A stretch of 37,676 nt of DNA from Lysinibacillus sphaericus OT4b.31 (GCF_000392615.1 NZ_KB933402.1:7249-44924); one strand, 5' to 3'. Positions 17,928 through 26,712 are shown, counted from the stretch's first letter. The notes: generated by a model not told the origin, from the sequence alone. Numbers and translations: made by a program.

Positions 17928-18506
17928 ATGCAATATATAACATTCCTTACTGAATTCATTAAACATCCGAAAAATACAGGAGCAATTTCACCAAGTTCAA
18001 AAATATTAGCAAAAAAAATGGTAGAAGCCATTATTTTTGAAGAAGCACACTGCATTGTTGAATTAGGTCCTGGAACAGGCTCCTTTACGAAAGAGATTAT
18101 GAAGAGCAAACAGCAACAAACAAAACTCGTTCTAATCGAAAATAATGAAATTTTTGCTAGTGCATTAACGAAGCAATATCAAGATGATCCGAGTGTTTTT
18201 ATTATACATGGCTCGGCCGAAAATCTTAGTTCGTACTTGAAGTCATTACATATTAAAAAGATTGACTATATATTATCTGGCTTACCTTTTACATCTCTGG
18301 AACCAGCAGTTTCATCACGAATTTTAAATAATGTAAACGAGACATTACATGAAGATGGCGAATTTATTACCTTTCAATATTCACTCGTTAAGAAATCCTT
18401 TATCCAAAATTTTTTTGACGATATTACACTGAAAAAGGTTTGGGTGAATATTCCACCTGCCTATGTGTTAAGTTGCAAAAAAGGAAGCCAGAGGTTATGT
18501 CAGTAA
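17928..18506 (+). CDS. SAM-dependent methyltransferase, phospholipid N-methyltransferase-like
   Basis: 192 residues. SAM-binding motif I VELGPGTGSFTKEI (about 44-57), an acidic residue after strand 2 (LIENNE) and a motif IV-like SGLPFTSL (about 116-123). The relaxed start HPKNTGAISPSSK is found in PmtA-type phospholipid N-methyltransferases and in KsgA-like relatives. I favour a lipid enzyme because the short protein lacks the KsgA C-terminal domain and because the next gene encodes a DedA membrane protein. ATG 17928 has CGGGAG upstream. It overlaps or abuts the DedA gene, so the two are coupled. Confidence 0.75.
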   Translation: MQYITFLTEFIKHPKNTGAISPSSKILAKKMVEAIIFEEAHCIVELGPGTGSFTKEIMKSKQQQTKLVLIENNEIFASALTKQYQDDPSVFIIHGSAENLSSYLKSLHIKKIDYILSGLPFTSLEPAVSSRILNNVNETLHEDGEFITFQYSLVKKSFIQNFFDDITLKKVWVNIPPAYVLSCKKGSQRLCQ

Positions 18507-19093
18507 TGGACTTACATGAATTGATGGGCTTTATTGAACATTATGGTTATTTTGCTTTATTTTTTAGCTTATGGCTTGGTATCGTTGGCATGCCTATTCC
18601 TGATGAAATGATCGTTATGAGTGGCGGATTTTTGTCATCTTTAGAAAAAATGGGTGTCATTCCAGCTTTTATCTTAACTTACTTAGGTGTTGTGTCAGGG
18701 CTGTCATTAGGGTATGTCCTAGGAAAACTGTTTGGACATAAAGTGCTCGACAAATTGGTGAAAAAGAACAAAGCGAAATATCTTTTACAGTCAAAAGACA
18801 TGCTCAGTAAGTACGGGCATTTTGCTTTAGTGATAAGTTATTTTATTCCAGTGGTTAGGCACATTATTCCTTATTTGGTTGGAATGAATAACATGTCATT
18901 TAAAATTTATGCTTTGTATTCGTACACAACAGGCTTTATATGGACAATGATTTATTTTACGCTTGGTTTTTTCTTTGGCAAACAAATTGAGCTTATAGGA
19001 AAACTTGCCACGCAATATGGTTTATATTTTGGCATAATCGTTATGATTGCGTGCATTTTTTATTATTTTAATAGACGAAAGTTAGTTAAATGA
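18494..19093 (+). CDS. DedA family (SNARE-associated) membrane protein
   Basis: About 200 residues with four to five hydrophobic segments. The DedA marks are present: GMPIPDEMIVMSGGF near the start and YFIPVVRHIIPYLVGMNNM in the middle, the conserved Pro/Arg segment of lipid-carrier transporters. DedA proteins help flip undecaprenyl phosphate or phospholipids and support envelope integrity (family knowledge). Start: ATG 18494 inside the methyltransferase gene, or ATG 18503 overlapping its TAA. Both share the same upstream AGAGG, so the exact start is open. Confidence 0.88.
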   Translation, partial: VMSVMDLHELMGFIEHYGYFALFFSLWLGIVGMPIPDEMIVMSGGFLSSLEKMGVIPAFILTYLGVVSGLSLGYVLGKLFGHKVLDKLVKKNKAKYLLQSKDMLSKYGHFALVISYFIPVVRHIIPYLVGMNNMSFKIYALYSYTTGFIWTMIYFTLGFFFGKQIELIGKLATQYGLYFGIIVMIACIFYYFNRRKLVK

Positions 19094-19130
19094 ATTAATT
19101 CCATAAATAGTTTTTCTATAAAAAAACGTC

Positions 19131-19355
19131 AACATTTTTGGTAGGAGCGTAAGGCGGCGACTCCAGCGGGAAAGTGAACAGAAACCCTGGACTGAGTTTT
19201 TGGGAACGAAGGTAACACCATCACGTCCTGTGACAAAGCCTTCGTGACCAACAACCTGTTGCTGACGCTTTCGCTTTCGCACATAAAACATTTGTTGCCC
19301 CGAAGCGCTCGATGCTTGCCCGCAGAAAGCGTCCCCCTGTAGCGGAATTTAACGA
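19131..19355. repeat. REP/MITE-like intergenic repeat, about 220 bp
   Basis: GC-rich block in an AT-rich gap. The left end is GGAGCGTAAGGCGGCGACTC (19144 on); the right end, CCGCAGAAAGCGTCC through TAGCGGAATTTAAC, is a rough inverted match. It contains no real gene, although open frames occur on the minus strand. A copy of the right end begins this window. This layout is known as a frequent intergenic repeat in Lysinibacillus-like genomes (recollection). Confidence 0.55.
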
Positions 19356-19507
19356 TGAACAATTACTTTATTTTCATTAATAACATTCGCCTTTATTAGT
19401 ATGAAAGTGAATTATGAAATTGATTTAAATAGTTAAAAATAATGAGAAATAATGGTTAAATATAAAGTATTAATATAATATATTTTGCGGAAAATTGGTG
19501 GGATAAT

Positions 19508-20209
19508 ATGACTAAAGAAACAATACTAGTAGTGGACGATGAAAAAGAAATAAGGGATCTTATCGCCATTTATTTAAAAAATGATGGATATGAAGTATTA
19601 CAAGCAAGTGATGGAGAAGAAGGATTATTGCTGTTGAAGCAACACAAGGTACATTTAATTGTCTTAGATATTATGATGCCTAAAGTGGATGGTATCCAAA
19701 TGTGTATGAAAGTAAGAGAAATAGCTGAGATGCCGATTATTATGCTGTCGGCAAAAACACAAGATATGGATAAAATTGTTGGTTTAACGATAGGTGCCGA
19801 CGACTATGTAACAAAACCCTTTAACCCGTTGGAGCTAATTGCTCGCATAAAATCACAGCTTAGAAGGTATTTGAAAATGAGCAATGCGGAAGTAGCTGAT
19901 GACAATGAAATTGAAATTGGCGATATGCAAATTAATATAGCAACACATGAAGTAATCGTAAACAATCAAAAAGTTAAGCTTACACCAAGGGAGTTTTCAA
20001 TTCTTGAATTACTCGCACGAAATCAAGGAATGGTGCTGAGTGCTGAGCAAATTTATGAAAAGGTTTGGAAGGAAGAGGCTATACAGTCAGAAAATACGGT
20101 CATGGTACATATTCGTAAAATTCGAGAAAGAATTGAGACAAATCCTAGAAATCCTCAATATATTAAAACCGTATGGGGAGTAGGTTATAAAATTGAGAAA
20201 GATCAGTAA
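19508..20209 (+). CDS. OmpR-family response regulator
   Basis: 233 residues. Receiver with acidic DD (10-11), phospho-acceptor Asp54 in IVLDIMMPK and Lys in VTKPFNP; winged-helix effector ending TVWGVGYKIEKDQ. VanR/PhoP-like. It overlaps the kinase gene by 17 bases and so is translated with it. The gene lies 415 bases after DedA, behind a REP-like element, so it probably has its own promoter in 19356-19500. Confidence 0.93.
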   Translation: MTKETILVVDDEKEIRDLIAIYLKNDGYEVLQASDGEEGLLLLKQHKVHLIVLDIMMPKVDGIQMCMKVREIAEMPIIMLSAKTQDMDKIVGLTIGADDYVTKPFNPLELIARIKSQLRRYLKMSNAEVADDNEIEIGDMQINIATHEVIVNNQKVKLTPREFSILELLARNQGMVLSAEQIYEKVWKEEAIQSENTVMVHIRKIRERIETNPRNPQYIKTVWGVGYKIEKDQ

Positions 20210-21710
20210 GCTATTTCTTTACTTATTAAACAAACTAAAAAAGCTCATTGTAAATGCGATAACAAAAGTTCGGCAAAGCATTAGAATTCAACTATTGACG
20301 ACTTTTATTCTTTGTGCTTTTTTGGGTTTACTTGCAGCTAGAGCAACCCTTCCGTTTGTATTGAATATTTATCAAACAGCTACAATTGACTATAGTCAAG
20401 GGATGCAGCAAATAAATTTTCAAGCGCAGCGTGCGGCAGATATAGCTATCAATGAAAATAGTGTAGTATCTTTACAGCAAATGATTGAAGCAGAAAATGT
20501 AAAGCTTGAAATGAAACAGAGTGCGTTGAATGTGATAGTAACCGATGAGAGTGGAAAGGTTATATACAAAACCAAGCAAGTGGAAGAGGAACACATCAAT
20601 TTGCATAATAAAATTCGTCATGTAATGGATTTTGCGATTAACCATCCACTCTATAATTATGAGATACCGGCAATCGAACAATTGCAGCAAGAATTTATTG
20701 CATTTTATCCATTAACTATAGAAGATAAAAACTTATATTTGTTTGTCAGTGGTATTCCGGAGGGCGTGGTTATCGCAAGTTCGACAGAAGGCCTTATCCC
20801 ATTATTTATTGCAATTGCTGTTTTTACCTTTTCATTCTTCTATATAACGAAACGAAAAATGAATCAAATTGAGGCATTGGCGAAGGGGGTTATGGAAATG
20901 GCTAAAGGGAACTTAGCCTATCGAATAGAGAAAAAGGGCATAGACGAAATAGCATTATTAACGGAGAATGTAAATCATATGGCTGAAGCGATAATGACAA
21001 CTATAGCAAAGGAACGAAGAATTGAAAAACAAAAAAATGAGCTAATTACTAATGTATCGCATGATTTGCGGACACCCCTTACGTCTATTATGGGGTATTT
21101 GCGTTTATTAAGAGAGGGGAGATATGACACGAGAGAGCAATATGAGGATTATATAAAAATAGCATTTTCAAAGTCAGAGCAGTTAAAAAATTTAATTGAT
21201 GATTTATTTGAGTACACGAAACTAACGAACGAAAATATTGTATTAAACCAGCACAATGTATGTATCAATGAGCTACTTGATCAACTAATAGAGGAATTGG
21301 TACCGCAAGCAGAAGAGCGAAACCTTTTATTTGAAAAAAATTACCCTGAAGAACGCATATATGCTTCTGTCGATTCGGAAAAAATTGTACGAGTATTTGA
21401 TAATTTATTGATGAATGCGATCAAATATAGTACAAGTGGAGGAGAAATTAAAGTCTCTTTTAAAAAACAACAAAATAGCCTGCAAATCTGTGTCGCAAAT
21501 CACAGTGAACAGTTTACCAAAGAAGAATTAGTGAACTTGTTTGAACGATTTTATAAAAAAGATCAATCTAGAACAAATGTATCGGAAGGATCAGGTCTTG
21601 GTCTTGCCATTGCCAAAAGTATTGTTGAACTACACGGAGGGGAAATCGGTGCAAATTATGAAGATGGGTTGTTGCAATTTACAATCTTGTTGCCGATTTC
21701 AGCACAATAA
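20193..21710 (+). CDS. Sensor histidine kinase, VanS-like
   Basis: 505 residues from a TTG start inside the end of the regulator gene. Transmembrane helix about 32-57, an outside sensor of about 140 residues, second helix about 199-218, HAMP, H-box NVSHDLRTPLTS with His290, N-box NLLMNAIKYS and G-box GSGLGLAIAKS. The signal is unknown. The linkage with the methyltransferase/DedA pair and the 11-base repeats before it suggest an envelope-stress circuit. Confidence 0.92.
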   Translation: MRKISKLFLYLLNKLKKLIVNAITKVRQSIRIQLLTTFILCAFLGLLAARATLPFVLNIYQTATIDYSQGMQQINFQAQRAADIAINENSVVSLQQMIEAENVKLEMKQSALNVIVTDESGKVIYKTKQVEEEHINLHNKIRHVMDFAINHPLYNYEIPAIEQLQQEFIAFYPLTIEDKNLYLFVSGIPEGVVIASSTEGLIPLFIAIAVFTFSFFYITKRKMNQIEALAKGVMEMAKGNLAYRIEKKGIDEIALLTENVNHMAEAIMTTIAKERRIEKQKNELITNVSHDLRTPLTSIMGYLRLLREGRYDTREQYEDYIKIAFSKSEQLKNLIDDLFEYTKLTNENIVLNQHNVCINELLDQLIEELVPQAEERNLLFEKNYPEERIYASVDSEKIVRVFDNLLMNAIKYSTSGGEIKVSFKKQQNSLQICVANHSEQFTKEELVNLFERFYKKDQSRTNVSEGSGLGLAIAKSIVELHGGEIGANYEDGLLQFTILLPISAQ

Positions 21711-22056
21711 TTTTTATAGCACTAAACAATTTTATTGATAGAAGGGTGTATTTTAAAGAAGGATTATGTAACGATTTTTCCGACAGGTGCAGATTTCAAG
21801 CGAAGAGATTGTGCACTTTTCTTTCATACAACTTGTTGAATTTTTTGCTTCATTGCAGCGGGGCTACAAGGAGCTAATGAGCAGAGGAAATCCATAGGCA
21901 GAGCAAAAAAATCTAAGATAATTTTAAAAAACTTTAGCTATTTATGAAAGCAAGCGATATATACTGCTGGAAATTAACAATCAAACGTAAGTCCATTTTA
22001 TATTGCTACTTAGATGGAATCGACAATATTGAATGCTGGTGAAGAACCGACTGCTG
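21711..22056. other. Spacer with a short unassigned open stretch
   Basis: No intact gene. One frame (about 21770-21890) gives protein-like sequence including SSEEIVHFSFIQLVEF and ends at TAG; it starts right after a stop and has no ribosome site. It could be a gene scrap or chance. Confidence 0.25.
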
Positions 22057-22359
22057 CTACAGTTTTTCAATTTTTAGAAGGTGATTAGATGATAGACTTA
22101 TAGGGAAATTTTCTAACATTTCTACTAACATCGTTGTGTCCCTAATTAGTATTTGTATTTCTGTATATTTATACTGCCTTTGAAGTTCTAAAACGTATTC
22201 TGTGATTATTTGTAAATTCAAAGTGTTCTTGACTTCTACCTCTACAAAAAACGGAAGTGTTAACTGAGGAAGGTAGCAACAACCGCGACGAATCCAAATC
22301 GCTTCATTAACATAATAACGGATGGGTAATTGACGATTACTAGCAATAAATAGATCCAT
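22057..22359 (-). CDS. Small hypothetical protein
   Basis: 100 residues from the ATG at 22359, which has GAGGAG seven bases upstream; a longer version starting at 22410 is less likely. Predicted soluble, with beta-strand-like stretches (FFVEVEVKN, IQILIRD) and a possible Cys pair (GCCYLPQ). No family recognised. The good ribosome site and ordinary composition argue that it is real. Confidence 0.5.
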   Translation of the reverse strand: MDLFIASNRQLPIRYYVNEAIWIRRGCCYLPQLTLPFFVEVEVKNTLNLQIITEYVLELQRQYKYTEIQILIRDTTMLVEMLENFPISLSSNHLLKIEKL

Positions 22360-22546
22360 TCCAATCTCCTCTTTTTTAAATTTAGATAAAAAAAGGATGG
22401 CACTAGTCATTTGCGATTAAAATGCGAAGGCACAGTTTAGGTATTCATCAAATAACTAGGCTTGTCAGCCCCTTTATATTTTAGTTAGTATTCAATAATA
22501 TCATATAAGTCATAATAGAGCCTATTGTAATACCTGTGGGAAATTT

Positions 22547-22840
22547 ACTAGAGCGGTAACTAGGTTTACCCGAGCGAAGAAGCGGCTGACCGGAGCGCCA
22601 AGTGGGTTGACCCGAGCGAAGAAGCGGTAGACCGGAGCGTCAAGTGGACTTACCCGAGCGAAGAAGCGGCTGACCGGAGCGCCAAGTGGATTGACCCGAG
22701 CGAAGAAGCGGTAGACCGGAGCGGAAAGTAAGCTTACCCGAGCGAAGAAGAGGTAGACCGGAGCGTCAAGTGGACTTACCCGAGCGAAAAAGAGATAGAC
22801 CAGAGCCGCAACTAAGCTTACCAAAGCGAAATTGGCTACG
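22547..22840. repeat. 21-bp tandem repeat array, 14 units
   Basis: Fourteen consecutive 21-base units, most beginning ACC. Two types alternate: A (ACCCGAGCGAAGAAGCGGYTG-like) and B (ACCGGAGCGYCAAGTGGRYT-like), so the larger period is 42. The ends are more diverged than the middle. An open minus-strand frame across it simply reflects the multiple-of-three period and has no credible start site. Confidence 0.9.
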
Positions 22841-23153
22841 CCTAATAATCTTGTTAGCTCTACTAGCAATATACGGTTAGCTGCTTTTCATACTTATTTC
22901 AACAGTAAAAATAATTTGTAAAGTTACTGTGTGAAATTGCTTTTAAGTTTCCTATGAGAATTTTGAGAACGGCTTCTTGATTTAGGACATCCTTAAACCT
23001 TAAAACGAGATTAATTTATAGTTTGCTTAGAAAAAACATGGGAAGACTATTGAATAGCTTCTACATGTTTTTTTGAGTTGTTATGTTTAGTATTGCTAAA
23101 AAATATTTGTTTTTAAGTATAATCTAGCGAATATGTCGTTTCTTTGGATTAAT
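22841..23153. other. Spacer between the 21-bp array and the phosphate transporter promoter
   Basis: AT-rich with no gene. It contains the terminator-like hairpin at 23031. Confidence 0.4.
23031..23074 (+). terminator. Orphan terminator-like hairpin
   Basis: AAAAAACATG (23031) pairs with CATGTTTTTTT (23064 on), with GAAG/CTTC pairing inside the loop, and the plus-strand side ends in a T-run. No plus-strand gene ends within 1.3 kb upstream, so it may end a small RNA or insulate the promoter at 23154. Confidence 0.5.
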
Positions 23154-23203
23154 TGTAAAGTGTATGTAAACATTTGTTTAATGCATTGTAAACGATATTT
23201 ACA
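23154..23203 (+). promoter_or_regulatory. Pho box (PhoP binding repeats)
   Basis: TGTAAA, N5, TGTAAA, N5, GTTTAA, N5, TGTAAA (23154-23192), then N5 and the inverted TTTACA (23198-23203). Read on the minus strand these are TTTACA/TTAAAC repeats at an exact 11-base period, as known for Bacillus PhoP sites (TTAACA-like repeats spaced 4-6 bases). It lies about 60 bases before a Na/Pi cotransporter gene; a possible -10, TAATAA, follows at about 23222. Confidence 0.72.
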
Positions 23204-23260
23204 AACAATTAGAAACTATTAATAATAAAGTCTGACATCAAGTGAAAGGGTTGAGAGTGT

Positions 23261-24883
23261 TTGGATATCAACGTACAAGAAATGATTTTCCAATTTCTCG
23301 GAGGTTTGGGCTTATTTTTATTTGCCATTAAATTCATGGGGGATGGCTTGCAAAAGGCTGCAGGTGATCGCCTACGAGATATTTTAGATAAATTTACAAC
23401 GAATCCTTTAATGGGCGTATTAGTCGGAATTGTCGTTACAGTTCTGATTCAATCGAGTTCAGGTACGACAGTTATAACAGTTGGTTTAGTGAGTGCAGGG
23501 TTAATGAAATTACGTCAGGCAATTGGCGTAATTATGGGCGCAAATATCGGTACTACGATAACGGCCTTTATTATAGGAATTGACGTAGGTGCATATGCTT
23601 ATCCCATTATGGCAGTGGGTGCGGTTTGCTTATTCTTCTTTAAGAAAAGCATGGTTCAAAATATTGGACAAATATTGTTTGGATTTGCGGGTTTATTTAT
23701 CGGTTTAGAGCTGATGAGTGGTGGGATGAAACCGCTACGAGATTGGCAACCATTTTTAGATTTAACCGTGCAAATGTCTGATGTACCTATTTTAGGTGTG
23801 CTAGTAGGTACGATATTTACATTGATTGTTCAATCATCCTCGGCTACAGTCGGCATTTTACAAGGGCTATATGCAGAAGATTTAATTTCATTGCATGGTG
23901 CTTTACCTGTATTATTTGGTGATAATATTGGGACAACGATAACAGCTATCTTAGCTGCATTAGGTGCCTCGATCGCTGCAAAGCGCGCAGCAGCAACGCA
24001 CGTTCTATTCAATGTTTTTGGAACGATACTGTTTATGCTTTTTTTAGGAGTGTTTACGAATTATGTGGAATGGATAGCAGGTGTATTAAATTTAGAACCG
24101 AAAATGCAAATTGCCTTTGCGCATGGGACGTTTAACGTTGTGAATACACTTATTCAATTACCATTAATTGGATTTTGGGCTTACGCTGTAACAAAATTAA
24201 TCCCAGGTGAGGATTCAGTCGTCGAATATAAACCTAAATTTTTAGATAAAAACTTAATTGTTCAATCACCTTCTGTTGCACTGGGACAGGCAAAAATGGA
24301 AGTGTTACGCATGGGTGAATATAGTATTCAAGGACTTGAAGATACACTGACAATTTTAAAAACATCTGATGGAAAATTAATGGGGACTGTAGGTCAGTTG
24401 GAAGAAGCCATTAACAATTTAGATCGTAAAACAACGGAGTATTTAGTCGAGCTGTCCAAGCAATCATTATCAAGTCATGACTCTGAAGTGCATCATGCTT
24501 TATTTGAAAATATTCGAGATATTGAACGAATTGGGGATCATGTGGAAAATATTATCGAGCTGCTACAATACAAAGATAGTAATCGTGTTCGCCTAAGTGA
24601 TCAAGCGCTTAAAGAATTGGAGGATATGTTTATCTTTACTTTAGATACAGTTAAACTGGCGATTGAAGCTCTTGATAAGCGTGATATCTCTTTAGCGCAG
24701 CAAGTATTAGAAAAAGAAAATGAAATCGACAACATGGAGCGTCGATTACGCAAATTGCATATTAAGCGTTTAAATGAAGGTACATGCTCAGGTTCAGCAG
24801 GAATCGTTTTTGCCGATATAGTCAGTAATCTAGAAAGAATCGGTGATCATGCCTCGAACATAGCGGAAACTGTTATTGCCTAA
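23261..24883 (+). CDS. Na/Pi cotransporter with C-terminal PhoU domain
   Basis: 540 residues, the usual length for the NptA/YjbB type. Two inverted copies of the Na/Pi cotransport repeat are visible: QSSSGTT at about 64-70 and QSSSATV near 190, each with a GxNIGTTIT partner (about 92-100 and in the second half). A PhoU-like helical domain runs from about 345 to 540 with two ENIRDIERIGDH / SNLERIGDHASN repeats. It moves inorganic phosphate across the membrane using sodium; direction may be import or export. The start is TTG at 23261 with AAAGGG upstream. The Pho box at 23154 suggests induction when phosphate is scarce. Monocistronic; terminator at 24888. Confidence 0.92.
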   Translation: MDINVQEMIFQFLGGLGLFLFAIKFMGDGLQKAAGDRLRDILDKFTTNPLMGVLVGIVVTVLIQSSSGTTVITVGLVSAGLMKLRQAIGVIMGANIGTTITAFIIGIDVGAYAYPIMAVGAVCLFFFKKSMVQNIGQILFGFAGLFIGLELMSGGMKPLRDWQPFLDLTVQMSDVPILGVLVGTIFTLIVQSSSATVGILQGLYAEDLISLHGALPVLFGDNIGTTITAILAALGASIAAKRAAATHVLFNVFGTILFMLFLGVFTNYVEWIAGVLNLEPKMQIAFAHGTFNVVNTLIQLPLIGFWAYAVTKLIPGEDSVVEYKPKFLDKNLIVQSPSVALGQAKMEVLRMGEYSIQGLEDTLTILKTSDGKLMGTVGQLEEAINNLDRKTTEYLVELSKQSLSSHDSEVHHALFENIRDIERIGDHVENIIELLQYKDSNRVRLSDQALKELEDMFIFTLDTVKLAIEALDKRDISLAQQVLEKENEIDNMERRLRKLHIKRLNEGTCSGSAGIVFADIVSNLERIGDHASNIAETVIA

Positions 24884-24887
24884 AATA

Positions 24888-24928
24888 AGCTGTTCAGCGA
24901 AGATTTATTTGCTGAACAGCTCTTTTTT
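24888..24928 (+). terminator. Terminator of the Na/Pi cotransporter gene
   Basis: Perfect 11-bp stem AGCTGTTCAGC / GCTGAACAGCT (24888-24898, 24911-24921), followed by CTTTTTTAT. Confidence 0.9.
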
Positions 24929-24935
24929 ATAGCGT

Positions 24936-25046
24936 GACGGATAGACCTGGTGAAGTGGTGGATAGAACTCTCGAAGTGACGGATAAACCCGGCGAAGTGA
25001 CGGATAAAACTCTCGAAGTGACGGATAAACCCTTCAAATCGACGGA
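24936..25046. repeat. 21-bp tandem repeat array, about 5 units
   Basis: Units GACGGATARACYCNNCGAAGT start at 24936, 24957, 24978, 24999 and 25020, with a sixth partial unit. The period equals that of the 22547 array, and two sub-types again alternate, but the unit sequence differs. It starts right after a terminator, so it is intergenic. Confidence 0.85.
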
Positions 25047-25104
25047 TAGTAATGAGCGAGCTTAATACTATACATGAGTGCAAAAACCTAATTACAAAGA
25101 GCAA

Positions 25105-25148
25105 TCAAAAAACAAGTAAGCAGACCATTGAGGGATCTGCTTACTTGT
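25105..25148 (-). terminator. Terminator of the YitT-family gene
   Basis: Perfect 13-bp stem ACAAGTAAGCAGA / TCTGCTTACTTGT (25112-25124, 25136-25148); on the minus strand a T-run follows (complement of 25106-25111). Confidence 0.88.
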
Positions 25149-25152
25149 CGTT

Positions 25153-26013
25153 TTAGTGAATATCGCGTTTTTTAAAGTTACCGCCGCGTACTTCTGAAAC
25201 GTCTGAAATGACGACGAAAGCCGCTTCGTCGATATCTCGAATGATGGATACAAGCTTATTTTCTTCCATGCGGTTAATGACACAGTTTAAAATTTCCGTA
25301 GGCTCGTTCGAAAAACCGCCTCGTCCTTGTGTATAGGTAACACCACGACCTAAACGGGATTGAATAGCGTCCCCAATCTCCTCTGATTTAGCACTAACAA
25401 CACGCACATCTTTTGATTTTTCCAAACCAACTTGAATAATATCAATAACATTTTTCGCAATGTAATAAGTTAAGGCGGAGTATAAGGCACTTTCAAGGCC
25501 GAAAATAAAACTAGCGCCAATAAAAATAAAGGCATTGATAAATAAAATAATATCGCCGACTGAAAACGGAATTTTACGCGATAGTAACACTGCTAAAACC
25601 TCAGAGCCATCTAAAGCGCCACCATTACGTAAAACAATCCCTATTCCGACACCAAGCAAAATACCACCAGATAACACGATTAATAAGGAATCATCAGGTC
25701 CTAATATCGTCTTTACATCGTGTAAAAGTACGGTTGAAATGGATAAAGCTGCAATTCCGACAATACTCATTAGGGCAAATGTCTTTCCAACTTGTTTATA
25801 GCCTAAATAAACAAATGGAATATTTAATACAAAGAGTAACACGCCTAATGGTAGCCCAAATAGATGCGCACCCATAATACTTATGCCTGTGACACCACCA
25901 TCGATCACTTCGTTAGGGATTAGCACAGCCTCTAGTCCATAGGCTGCAATGACTGCACCGATGACAATCATGATAGCTTTACGAATGTTTTGTAATAATT
26001 TTCCTTTTTTCAT
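25153..26013 (-). CDS. YitT family membrane protein (DUF161 + DUF2179)
   Basis: 286 residues from the ATG at 26013, which has GGAGAAG upstream; an earlier in-frame ATG at 26031 lacks one. Five to six hydrophobic segments in the first 190 residues carry the family phrases LIPNEVIDGGVTGIS and RNGGALDGSEVLAVLLSRK. A soluble C-terminal DUF2179-type domain follows (about 200-286). The role is unproven; members are conserved in Firmicutes in several copies per genome. Monocistronic. Confidence 0.9.
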   Translation of the reverse strand: MKKGKLLQNIRKAIMIVIGAVIAAYGLEAVLIPNEVIDGGVTGISIMGAHLFGLPLGVLLFVLNIPFVYLGYKQVGKTFALMSIVGIAALSISTVLLHDVKTILGPDDSLLIVLSGGILLGVGIGIVLRNGGALDGSEVLAVLLSRKIPFSVGDIILFINAFIFIGASFIFGLESALYSALTYYIAKNVIDIIQVGLEKSKDVRVVSAKSEEIGDAIQSRLGRGVTYTQGRGGFSNEPTEILNCVINRMEENKLVSIIRDIDEAAFVVISDVSEVRGGNFKKRDIH

Positions 26014-26125
26014 AAATCTTCTCCATTTCATCTTACCAATAAGTTATTTCTCAAAAGAGACTTTACTATTGTAATATTTTTTTTAGGTAAATTGAAAGCA
26101 GTAAGTTCGATAATGGCAGATAAAG

Positions 26126-26665
26126 TTAAGGCTTTGGAATAATGTTGAACGCAATCGTTTTTGTTTCAGTCTGTTCATTTAGCGTGCCCATCTTATAATA
26201 TTTAGTCATTAAATTATTTAGGTCTTGTTGAAAAAGATGAAATTGTTCGTTCGATAACGTTAAATCTACTAATGAAAATGTTGCGGTGTCTTCAACGTGT
26301 TCGGTCTCAGCAATCGAGGATAGATAATGTTGGTATTGCGTTAGTAAGACTAATTGATAGTAGGAAATATAGTTTAATTTTTGCTCCTGGGATAGATGTT
26401 GCCAGTCCTCATGATTCAGTCTAGCAGCATCCTCATTTAAAGCATAAAATTTTTCAACGACTGAACGTACTTTTCTTTCTTTGACAACCTTAATAATACT
26501 TTCATCCGTTAAAATTTGAATATGTCGGTATAAGGTTGCTTGCGGAACATCTTTAATAACTTTATTCATCTCTAATGTACTTAAGCCATCTTCTTTGTTT
26601 TGCATGAGCGCCTGTAAAATTTTCATTCTCACAGGATGCATTAAAATTTCTGCTTTGTTGCGCAT
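26126..26665 (-). CDS. ArsR-like winged-helix transcriptional regulator
   Basis: 179 residues from the ATG at 26665 (GGAGGAG seven bases upstream). The winged helix occupies residues 1-75: MHPVRMKILQALMQN, then the recognition segment VPQATLYRHIQIL and a basic wing. The rest is a helical C-terminal domain, perhaps for ligand binding or dimerisation. It is divergent from the ABC cluster starting at 26852; an inverted repeat (26713-26732) lies in their shared promoter region. I infer control of that cluster and of itself. Confidence 0.8.
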   Translation of the reverse strand: MRNKAEILMHPVRMKILQALMQNKEDGLSTLEMNKVIKDVPQATLYRHIQILTDESIIKVVKERKVRSVVEKFYALNEDAARLNHEDWQHLSQEQKLNYISYYQLVLLTQYQHYLSSIAETEHVEDTATFSLVDLTLSNEQFHLFQQDLNNLMTKYYKMGTLNEQTETKTIAFNIIPKP

Positions 26666-26712
26666 ATTTAACTCCTCCATTCAGCTTGAACGTTGTGTAA
26701 TTAAGAAAAATA

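Noticed and set aside
19082..19362. Minus-strand frames over the REP-like block
   Set aside because: They follow a GC-rich repeat, lack ribosome sites and read like random Arg/Ser-rich sequence.
22547..22840. Possible CRISPR array
   Set aside because: Units are tandem without unique spacers of constant length, and no cas genes lie nearby.
22522..22869. 115-codon minus-strand frame with a 14-residue repeat
   Set aside because: It is the by-product of the 21-bp array, whose period is a multiple of three; no ribosome site and the ends lie in non-coding sequence.
24880..25104. Minus-strand frame with a 7-residue repeat
   Set aside because: Again produced by the 21-bp array, and it crosses the terminator of the transporter gene.
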